From Candidatus Rokuibacteriota bacterium (GTDB lineage Bacteria; Methylomirabilota; Methylomirabilia; Rokubacteriales; JACPHL01), in contig JACPHL010000137.1 of the NCBI GenBank assembly GCA_016188625.1, forward strand, positions 1-7,506: a stretch of DNA of 7,506 nt. Reading direction: 5' to 3'. Under the pieces are notes generated by a model. The model saw only the letters and a program-made list of their open reading frames with translations. It ran no database searches and was not told the origin of the DNA. Both the position numbers and the translations under genes were made by a program. Positions 1 through 5,178 of the stretch are shown in pieces; the stretch's first letter is position 1, and each line of letters begins with the position of its first letter.

Positions 1-986
1 CGCGCGAGCTTCTCCCGGACGTGGGCGGCCCGCTCGATCCCGTTCGCCTCGGCGGCCAGCATCGCCGCGCCGATCATGAGGTCCAGCAGCGGGAGCTTGT
101 AGCTGATGGCCGTGAAGCGATGGAACTGGACGAAGCCGAGGGCCAGGGCGCCGGCGTAGGCCGTCTCGCCGCAGAGGAAGACCCGCTCCCAGGGGACGAA
201 GACGTCGTCGAAGACGGTGAGGGTCTCGATCATCTTGTGCTCCGACGAGACCGGGTGGTGGAAGCGGGAGGGGCTCGTGGCGGAGAACGGGCTCGCGAGC
301 AGCTTGAGGCCCGGGGCGTTGGCGGGGACCGCGAAGGCCACCGCGTAGTCCCGGTCGGCCTCCGAGAGGGCACGAGTCGGGAGGGCGACGATCTCGTTGG
401 CCGCGACGGAGTTGGTGGTGTGGGCCTTGGCCCCGCGGACCACGATCCCGTCCTTGCCCCGGTCCACGACCCGGACGTAGTAGTCGGGGTGCTCCTGCTC
501 CGAGGGGCCGAGGGCGCGGTCGCCCTTGACGTCGGTCTGGGCCACGGCGAGGGCGAGGTCGCCATCCTCCACCTGGCGGTGATACGCGCGGAGGCGCTCC
601 AGGTAGGGGGCCTTGAGATGCTCCTGCATCTGGTGGGCGACCACGGTGTGGGCGAAGAGGAAGTCGGTCCCGATCTCCTTGATGAGCATGACGACTCCGC
701 GGCCCGCGCGGGTCCCGTGCTCGATCATCTCCCGGCGGCGGAGGAGGTCCTCGGGCCCGGTCGGGAGCTTGAAGTACCGGCTCGAGCGCCGGCCGCGGTC
801 GTCCTCGTAGGTGAGGAGGTCCCGGTGAGCCGGGTCCTGGGCCGAGGCGTACTCGATCGCCGCGTGCCGGGCCCCGATCCCCAGCTCGGGGTGGGCGGTC
901 ACGTCGGCGACCCGCTCCCCCCGATAGTAGACGGCGCGACCGTCGCGGAGGCTCTGGAGGTACTGCTCGGGTGTTCTCAAACCCAT
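1..986 (-). CDS. HpaB/AbfD-superfamily flavoprotein (4-hydroxyphenylacetate 3-monooxygenase-like), 3' end beyond the window
   Basis: Read on the minus strand from an ATG at 986, preceded by a strong Shine-Dalgarno (GGAAGGAG, about 8 nt away). The frame stays open to the left edge, giving 328 codons of an expected ~480-500. It begins MGLRTPEQYLQSLRDGR, the usual N-terminus of the 4-hydroxyphenylacetate hydroxylase/4-hydroxybutyryl-CoA dehydratase superfamily. Other family stretches are the acyl-CoA-dehydrogenase-like middle domain (VRGAKAHTTNSVAANE, about 183-198) and VFDDVFVPWERVF (258-270). From memory, AbfD binds its 4Fe-4S cluster through C99, C103, H292 and C299. Here H289 matches H292, but the C299 position is Y296 and no cysteine lies near 99-103; the only visible cysteine is C272. 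E254 and K297 match AbfD E257 and K300. A flavin-only hydroxylase-like or still uncharacterised role therefore fits better than a radical dehydratase. The substrate is unknown. The gene lies 30 nt downstream of hbd and is probably co-transcribed with it. Confidence 0.85.
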   Translation of the reverse strand, partial: MGLRTPEQYLQSLRDGRAVYYRGERVADVTAHPELGIGARHAAIEYASAQDPAHRDLLTYEDDRGRRSSRYFKLPTGPEDLLRRREMIEHGTRAGRGVVMLIKEIGTDFLFAHTVVAHQMQEHLKAPYLERLRAYHRQVEDGDLALAVAQTDVKGDRALGPSEQEHPDYYVRVVDRGKDGIVVRGAKAHTTNSVAANEIVALPTRALSEADRDYAVAFAVPANAPGLKLLASPFSATSPSRFHHPVSSEHKMIETLTVFDDVFVPWERVFLCGETAYAGALALGFVQFHRFTAISYKLPLLDLMIGAAMLAAEANGIERAAHVREKLA

Positions 987-1016
987 GGCAGGCGCTCCTT
1001 CCGGAGAGGGGGCTGG

Positions 1017-1877
1017 TCAGCCTTTCGGCGGGTAGTCGTAGAACCCCTTGCCGCTCTTCCGCCCGAGCTGCCCCGCCGCCACCATCCGCCGGATGAGGGA
1101 GGGCGGGGCGAAGCGCGGCTCCCGGAACTCCTCGAACATCACCTCGGCCACGTGGAGCGTGGTGTCGAGCCCCACGAGGTCCAGGAGGGCGAAGGGGCCC
1201 ATGGGGTAACCGCAGCCGAGCTTCATCGCCTGGTCGATGTCTTCCTTCGAGGCCCCGCCCGACTCGAGGAGGCGCACCGCCTCGAGAAGGTAGGGGACCA
1301 GGAGGCGGTTGACGATGAAGCCGGTGGTGTCCTTGGTGGCGACCGGGGTCTTCCCGAGCGACTCGACGAACCCCCACGCGGCCCGGAAGGCCTCCTCCCC
1401 GGTCAGGATGGTGCGGACCACCTCCACGAGCCGCATCACCGGGGCGGGGTTGAAGAAGTGGAGCCCCAGGACCCGGGCCGGCCGCTTCGTGGCGGCGGCC
1501 AGCTCGACGACGGTGCAGGAGGAGGTGTTCGTCGCCAGGATGGCGTGGGGCGGGCAGAGCCGGTCGAGCCTGGCGAAGGTCTCCTTCTTCAGGGCGATGT
1601 TTTCGGTGATCGCCTAAATGACGAGGTCCGCCTCCCGGAGGTCCTCGAGGGTCGCGCTCCCCCGGAGCCTGCCGAGGAGTGCCTCCCGCTGCCCCGCCTC
1701 GAGCCGCCCCTTCTCGACCAGGCCGTCCAGGTTCCGCCGGATCGCCGCCAGGCCCCGGTCGAGGAGCTCCTGGCTGGCCTCGACCACCGTGGTCGGGTAG
1801 CCGGCCTGGGCCGTGACCTGGGCGATCCCGCCCCCCATGAGCCCGCAGCCGACGACCCCGACCTGCTTGATGGCCAT
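1017..1877 (-). pseudogene. hbd: 3-hydroxyacyl-CoA (3-hydroxybutyryl-CoA) dehydrogenase gene interrupted by an in-frame amber codon
   Basis: One continuous frame of 287 codons encodes a full-length NAD-dependent 3-hydroxyacyl-CoA dehydrogenase (family length ~280-290), except that codon 88 is TAG (minus strand, 1616-1614). Before the stop are the Rossmann motif VGVVGCGLMGGGIA (G10, G12, G15) and E33, the NAD-selective acid. After it, the same frame continues with AITEN, NTSSC (S119), the catalytic HFFNP (H140, N143), E152, the C-terminal dimerisation domain and the terminal GRKSGKGFYDYP. Family members have Glu at position 88 (VIEA-type), so GAG became TAG. Everything else is intact, pointing to a very recent nonsense mutation or a sequencing/assembly error. 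If functional, it would oxidise (S)-3-hydroxybutyryl-CoA to acetoacetyl-CoA. The ATG at 1877 is 13 nt after the upstream Spy-like gene and has only a weak AGGGG ribosome site, so translational coupling is likely. Confidence 0.85.
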
Positions 1878-1890
1878 CAGGGCCCCTGCG

Positions 1891-2436
1891 CTACTGCCCC
1901 ATCCCGGCCTGCCGGGGCCCGCCCCGCGGCGCGGCGAGGAGGGTCTTGAGCGTCGTGCGCTGCTCCGGGGTGAGCTGGGCCTTCCCCTGCTCGATCACCC
2001 GGATGCGGGCCACGCGCAGGTCGGCCTGGAGCTGGGCGATCTCGCGGACCTTAGCCTCCACCCGGGCGAGATCCGCGGGCTCGACCTGGAGGAGGGCCCG
2101 GAGATCCAGCTCGGCGACCCGGAGATCGGCCTCCCGCCGGATCGCCTCCCGCTGGAAGTCGGCGCGGAGGCCTTCCAGCGCCTGGACCTGCTCGGGGGTG
2201 AGCTTGAGCTCGTCCCGGCGGTGGAGCATGAAGCTGATGAGGGGGCGCTCCTCGGGTCCCCCGGGGCGGAAGTGCCGGTGCCAGTGGGAGCCGAGCCCGC
2301 GGACCTGCTCCCCCATCTCGTCGAAGAGCCGGCCGACCTCCTCGTGCATGACCGGGACGGGGGCGGGCTCCCCCCAGGCCCCCCCGGCCAACCCCACCAG
2401 ACCCAGCACAAGGCTGATCATCACGATCGCGCGCAT
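1891..2436 (-). CDS. Spy/CpxP/ZraP-like periplasmic LTxxQ protein
   Basis: A 181-residue protein with an N-terminal signal peptide (MRAIVMISLVLGLVGLAGGA, probable cleavage near A20-G22). The mature part is highly charged and almost entirely predicted helix, and carries two LTPEQ motifs at 79-83 and 155-159. Paired LTxxQ motifs in a small exported helical protein are the signature of the Spy/CpxP family, which are periplasmic chaperones or envelope-stress and metal-stress sensors (CpxP, Spy, ZraP, CnrX relatives). A histidine cluster HWHRH (51-55), with H31 and H72, could bind Zn, Cu or Ni; this is inference only. The ATG at 2436 follows GAGGAGGG at about 8 nt. It sits between apt and hbd, with no two-component system or efflux genes in view, so its stimulus cannot be read from context. 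Its stop codon is TAG. Confidence 0.8.
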   Translation of the reverse strand: MRAIVMISLVLGLVGLAGGAWGEPAPVPVMHEEVGRLFDEMGEQVRGLGSHWHRHFRPGGPEERPLISFMLHRRDELKLTPEQVQALEGLRADFQREAIRREADLRVAELDLRALLQVEPADLARVEAKVREIAQLQADLRVARIRVIEQGKAQLTPEQRTTLKTLLAAPRGGPRQAGMGQ

Positions 2437-2459
2437 CGTCGTCCCTCCTCGCTCGGATT

Positions 2460-2477
2460 GCCGGCCGTCCGGCCGGC
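2460..2477. repeat. GC-rich inverted repeat in the apt/Spy-like gene spacer
   Basis: A near-perfect palindrome of two 8-nt arms (GCCGGCCG and CGGCCGGC) around a 2-nt centre; as an RNA hairpin it would be 7 bp with a 4-nt loop. It lies 23 nt upstream of the Spy-like start, within the 85-nt gap after apt. There is no T-tract on either side, so it is not a standard intrinsic terminator. It may attenuate read-through from apt, stabilise mRNA ends, or be an operator. Confidence 0.4.
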
Positions 2478-2521
2478 TATCGCTTGGACGCGCGGCAGGA
2501 TCCGTCCATTCGACCCCAGGC

Positions 2522-3037
2522 TCAGTCGTAGATGATGAGGGAGGTGATGGGGTAATCCTTGATCTTCTCGCGCCCGCCGAGGAAGGCCAGCTCGATGAGG
2601 AAGGCGACCCCCACCACCATCCCGCCGATCTGCTCGATCAGGCGGAGGGTGGCCGCCATGGTTCCGCCGGTGGCGAGGAGGTCGTCCACGACCAGGACCC
2701 GCTGGCCCGGGGTGATGGCGTCGGCGTGGATGGCGAGGGCGTCGCGCCCGTACTCCAGCTCGTACTCCACCTCGATGGTCTTGGCCGGAAGCTTCCCCAG
2801 CTTCCGGACCGGGACGAGCCCGGCCCCCAGCTCGTGCGCCATGGCCCCGCCGAAGATGAATCCCCGGGACTCGATGGCGACGACGACCTCGACCCGGGAC
2901 TGGATGTAGTTGACCGCGAGCTGATCGACCACGTACTTGAAGGCCCGCGGGTCCTTGAGGAGGGTGGTGATGTCCTTGAAGAGCACCCCCTCGGTCGGGA
3001 AGTCCCGGATCTCACGGATCTTGGCCTTCAGGTCCAT
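2522..3037 (-). CDS. apt: Adenine phosphoribosyltransferase
   Basis: A 171-residue cytosolic enzyme of purine salvage that converts adenine plus PRPP to AMP and pyrophosphate (EC 2.4.2.7). It has the type I phosphoribosyltransferase PRPP loop VLVVDDLLATGGTMAA (114-129). It also has the APT-specific ESRGFIFGG segment (56-64), the N-terminal FPTEGVLFKDITTLL (13-27) and the flexible-loop RKLGKLPAKT (78-87). Length matches the family (170-180 residues). The frame stays open upstream to 3448, but homology begins exactly at MDLKAKI (ATG at 3037), and the longer version would run across the divergent promoter region and the DUF4258 gene, so I chose 3037. The ribosome site is weak (GAAGAG, close to the ATG). 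A plausible promoter lies about 40-70 nt upstream. It heads the minus-strand gene series. Confidence 0.95.
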   Translation of the reverse strand: MDLKAKIREIRDFPTEGVLFKDITTLLKDPRAFKYVVDQLAVNYIQSRVEVVVAIESRGFIFGGAMAHELGAGLVPVRKLGKLPAKTIEVEYELEYGRDALAIHADAITPGQRVLVVDDLLATGGTMAATLRLIEQIGGMVVGVAFLIELAFLGGREKIKDYPITSLIIYD

Positions 3038-3075
3038 GACTCTTCGCCCCCCGGTGCGGGATTCGACGCCCCCTG

Positions 3076-3105
3076 AGTATACCCGGCCCTCACCTATCCC
3101 CGCAA
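3076..3105 (-). promoter_or_regulatory. Predicted sigma70-type promoter for apt
   Basis: On the minus strand a -35 of TTGCGG (3105-3100) is followed after 18 nt by a -10 of TATACT (3081-3076; five of six consensus bases). Transcription would begin near 3069, giving a leader of about 32 nt before the apt ATG. For the divergent plus-strand genes only an isolated -10-like TAGAAT (3124-3129) is visible, without a recognisable -35. Confidence 0.45.
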
Positions 3106-3173
3106 GAATCAAAAGGATCGGGGTAGAATAGAGGGGCACCCCCCCGTGGCGGGCCGACCATTGGGGAGGGGAA

Positions 3174-3184
3174 CCTGACTCAGG
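3174..3184. promoter_or_regulatory. Short palindrome at the DUF4258 translation start (possible operator)
   Basis: CCTGACTCAGG is an inverted repeat with 5-nt arms around one base. It lies between the GGGGAGGGG ribosome site (3163-3171) and the proposed CTG start (3185). Toxin-antitoxin-like modules often have autoregulatory palindromes at this position, but neither product here has a visible DNA-binding domain, so the operator role is speculative. Such a short palindrome could also arise by chance. Confidence 0.2.
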
Positions 3185-3451
3185 CTGATCGTCTTCACTC
3201 GTCATGCCAGGAAAAAGATGCTCGAGCGATTGACCACTGAAGCAGAGGTCATACAAACGATCCGGGATGCTCGATGGCAGCCCGCAGAAAAGGGACGATA
3301 CCGGGCCCGCAAGTGGTACCCTTTTAGGGCTGAGCACGAAGGAACGTTTTACGCTGGGAAAGACGTGGGGCCGATATTCGCGGAGGAGGCAGACCGGATC
3401 GTGGTCGTGACCGTCTATGTCTATCTGAACCAGCGAGAGGAGCCGCAATGA
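3185..3451 (+). CDS. DUF4258 family protein (RelE/toxin-like small protein)
   Basis: The first ATG is at 3218 (77 residues), but the frame is open upstream to a TGA at 3176. The extra codons read LRLIVFTRHARKK directly before MLERLT. The HAR..MLER pattern is the conserved N-terminus of DUF4258, so the true start is probably upstream. The best candidate is CTG at 3185 (88 residues), 12-13 nt after GGGGAGGGG; an internal start at 3218 with AGGA at 5 nt is the alternative. The C-terminus IVVVTVYVYL is the family's terminal strand. DUF4258 proteins are small, of unproven function, and resemble RelE-type toxins in size and fold prediction. The TGA stop overlaps the ATG of the following DUF2283 gene by 4 nt, so the two are translationally coupled. 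GC content is visibly lower (about 55% in 3241-3300) than in neighbouring genes. Confidence 0.75.
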   Translation: MIVFTRHARKKMLERLTTEAEVIQTIRDARWQPAEKGRYRARKWYPFRAEHEGTFYAGKDVGPIFAEEADRIVVVTVYVYLNQREEPQ

Positions 3452-3684
3452 AGATCACGTATGACGCAGGGGCGGACGCGATGTACATCTACCTCCAGGG
3501 CAAGCCTGGGGAGAAGGTAAGCAGAACCCAGGAGCTTGGGGATGGGATCGCCATAGATTACGGTCCTGGCGGAGCGGTATTTGGGATCGAGATCTTGGAC
3601 GCCAGCCACAGGCTCGGTTTCCCCCGGGGATGTCCGGAGGTCTCTCTCGAGCAAATGGTCTTCAAGGGATCGCCTGCTCGTTAG
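3448..3684 (+). CDS. DUF2283 family protein (putative partner of the DUF4258 protein)
   Basis: A 78-residue protein with the DUF2283 signature: MKITYDAGADAMYIYL at the N-terminus (D6, D10), DGIAIDYGPGG in the middle (32-42) and GIEILDAS (46-53). Family members are usually 60-90 residues and of unknown biochemical role. The ATG overlaps the DUF4258 stop (ATGA) and follows AGGAG at about 6 nt. From general knowledge, DUF2283 and DUF4258 genes recur as neighbours in diverse bacteria in an arrangement like a type II toxin-antitoxin pair; which is which, and whether either is toxic, is not shown by sequence. It has no signal peptide or membrane segment. Base composition is about 57% GC in 3481-3540, against 77% in a comparable stretch of the aminotransferase gene (4081-4140), consistent with horizontal acquisition. 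Confidence 0.85.
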   Translation: MKITYDAGADAMYIYLQGKPGEKVSRTQELGDGIAIDYGPGGAVFGIEILDASHRLGFPRGCPEVSLEQMVFKGSPAR

Positions 3685-3726
3685 TGTGACGGGCGGACCG
3701 CATCGCCTTTCCGTGAGGACCTTTCT

Positions 3727-3780
3727 GTGAGCCAGTTCAACGAGGTCGCCGAGCCGATCATCTGCGACGCCCCCCACTGA
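3727..3780 (+). pseudogene. 17-codon ORF, possible 5' remnant of a type III restriction (Res) subunit gene
   Basis: A GTG start at 3727, with GAGG at about 8 nt (3715-3718), opens a short frame reading (M)SQFNEVAEPIICDAPH before TGA at 3778. This resembles the N-terminus I recall from large type III restriction endonuclease/DEAD-box subunits, whose proteins begin with a similar FNxxxEPIIxxP(Y/F)EEP pattern. Here the reading breaks exactly where PYEEP would follow, and no downstream frame continues the similarity. It is best read as a deletion scar keeping the ribosome site and first codons; a chance ORF cannot be excluded. It lies between the DUF2283 gene and the aminotransferase gene. Confidence 0.3.
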
Positions 3781-3844
3781 TTCTGAGAAAGGGGCAGCTC
3801 TCAACGATCCGATTGAGGCGTTGGAGCCTGGAAGGAGCCGAGCG

Positions 3845-5137
3845 ATGGAGGACCTCTTCGCGCTGGCCGACCGCTATCTCATCCGCTACAGCCGGAGCTT
3901 CTGCCCCCGGATCATCCGGGAGGCCCGCGGGGCGGTCCTGATCGACCGGGACGGGCGGGAGATCCTGGACTTCACCTCCGGGCAGATCTGCTCGACCATC
4001 GGCCACAACCACCCCAGGATCGTCGAGGCGATCGAGGCCGCCTGCCGCCGGGTGATCCACTTGAACAGCTGGATGCTGACCGAGGAGGTCATCCGCCTGG
4101 CCGAGCGCCTCGCCGGGCTCCTCCCGCCCCCGCTCGAGAAGGTCATCCTCCTCAACACGGGGTCGGAGTCCAACGAGGTGGCCCTGCGGATCGCGCGGAT
4201 CCACACGGGGCGCTCGGAGCTGGTCGGGCTCAACCAGAGCTTCCACGGCCTGACGGCGGGCGCGGCCGCGGTCACCTTCGCCGTCGGGCGCGCCGGCTAC
4301 GGCCCCGGCCTCTCGGGGGCCTACGCCCTGCCCGCCCCGTACGCCTACCGCTGCCCGGTGAAGCGGGCGTGCGGGACCTGCGACCTGGCCTGCCTCGAGA
4401 CCGGTCTTGATCTCCTCGACGCCCAGGCCGCCGGCCCCCCCGCCGCCCTGATCGCCGAGCCGATCCTGAGCAGCGGCGGGATCATCGAGCCCCCGCCCGG
4501 CTACCTCCAGCGCCTCCAGGCCGAGTGCCGGGCCCGCGGGATGCTCCTGATCCTCGACGAGGCCCAGACCGGGTTCGGGCGGCTCGGGACGATGTTCGGG
4601 TTCGAGCAGGAGGGGATCGTCCCTGACATCCTCGCCGTCTCCAAGACCCTCGGCGGCGGCCTCCCGCTGGCCGCGACCGTCACTTCATCCGCGATCGAGG
4701 CCGACGTCTTCAGGAAGGGGTTCTTCCACATCACCTCCCACGTCTCCGACCCCCTCCCGGCCGCGGTGGGGCTGGCGGTCCTCGACGTGATCCAGGAGGA
4801 GCGTCTGGTGGAGGCCGCGGCCAAGCGGGGGGCCTATCTCAAGGAGCGCCTCCAGGAGTTGGCCCGGGAGCACGAGGTGATCGGCGATGTGCGGGGGCGG
4901 GGGCTCCTCCTGGGCGTCGAGCTGGTCAAGGACCGCGAGAGCAAGGCCCCGGCCGAGGAGTGGGGGGCCCGGATCACCGAGGCGTGCCTCGCCCGCGGGC
5001 TCTCGATGAACATCATCCGGGCCGGCGGGGCCGCCAGCGCCTTCCGGATCGCTCCGCCGCTGACCATCACGGAGGCGGAGCTGGATCGCGGGGTGGCGAT
5101 CCTGGACGAGGCGATCCGCGCCGTCGTCTACGGCTAG
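3845..5137 (+). CDS. dgdA: Class III PLP enzyme, 2,2-dialkylglycine decarboxylase-like
   Basis: A 430-residue fold-type I PLP enzyme; the Burkholderia enzyme is 433. DgdA couples oxidative decarboxylation of 2,2-dialkylglycines (e.g. 2-aminoisobutyrate) to transamination of pyruvate to L-alanine in the cytosol. Matching segments include ILDFTSGQ (40-47), TGSESNE (105-111), LILDEAQTG (235-243), SKTLG with the Schiff-base K267, SHVSDPLPAAVGL (298-310), GDVRGRGLLLGVELVKDR (347-364), GLSMNI (385-390) and FRIAPPLT (400-407). Recalled DgdA residues map with a constant offset of 5: Q52 to Q47, D243 to D238, K272 to K267, R406 to R401; keeping Q47 favours decarboxylase over a plain transaminase. W138 is F133, M141 is L136 and T303 is S298. 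Four cysteines (C170, C176, C179, C183) occur where the Burkholderia protein has none. The ATG at 3845 was chosen over a TTG at 3821 because GGAAGGAG ends 7 nt before it. A broader omega-aminotransferase role remains possible. Confidence 0.8.
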   Translation: MEDLFALADRYLIRYSRSFCPRIIREARGAVLIDRDGREILDFTSGQICSTIGHNHPRIVEAIEAACRRVIHLNSWMLTEEVIRLAERLAGLLPPPLEKVILLNTGSESNEVALRIARIHTGRSELVGLNQSFHGLTAGAAAVTFAVGRAGYGPGLSGAYALPAPYAYRCPVKRACGTCDLACLETGLDLLDAQAAGPPAALIAEPILSSGGIIEPPPGYLQRLQAECRARGMLLILDEAQTGFGRLGTMFGFEQEGIVPDILAVSKTLGGGLPLAATVTSSAIEADVFRKGFFHITSHVSDPLPAAVGLAVLDVIQEERLVEAAAKRGAYLKERLQELAREHEVIGDVRGRGLLLGVELVKDRESKAPAEEWGARITEACLARGLSMNIIRAGGAASAFRIAPPLTITEAELDRGVAILDEAIRAVVYG

Positions 5138-5144
5138 AAATTCG

Positions 5145-5175
5145 GAGGGGGGCTTCGCCTCGGAGGCGCGAGCCC
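5145..5175. terminator. Hairpin between convergent genes, possible bidirectional terminator
   Basis: Between the convergent stops of the DgdA-like and HAD genes lies an imperfect stem: GGGCT (5150-5154) pairs with AGCCC (5171-5175), then a small internal loop, then CGCCT (5156-5160) pairs with AGGCG (5164-5168) around a CGG loop. No U-tract follows on either strand, so it would be a non-canonical terminator or 3'-end-stabilising structure. Its position in the 41-nt spacer between two stops supports a role in ending both transcripts. Confidence 0.45.
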
Positions 5176-5178
5176 GCC

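Noticed and set aside
1017-1877. Two separate genes (an 87-residue NAD-binding protein and a 140-residue C-terminal protein)
   Set aside because: Both parts lie in the same frame, and the sequence between them encodes the missing conserved middle of one dehydrogenase. The apparent second start is a Val codon inside the conserved APVMRLVEVV segment.
21-1949. 642-codon plus-strand open frame
   Set aside because: It is antisense to the HpaB-like and hbd genes, which have clear motifs, ribosome sites and family-length frames. The product is a low-complexity Gly/Glu/Arg/Leu sequence typical of high-GC shadow frames.
1813-3076. Plus-strand open frames of 240 and 376 codons
   Set aside because: They are antisense to the Spy-like and apt genes, with compositionally biased products and no recognisable domains or ribosome sites.
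3038-3448. Extended 308-residue version of apt reaching upstream to 3448
   Set aside because: Adenine phosphoribosyltransferases are about 170 residues and similarity begins at the ATG at 3037. The extension crosses the predicted apt promoter and the DUF4258 gene on the other strand.
3421-3804. 127-codon minus-strand frame across the DUF2283 gene
   Set aside because: The DUF2283 gene on the plus strand has family motifs, a ribosome site and coupling to its neighbour; the minus-strand product matches nothing I recognise.
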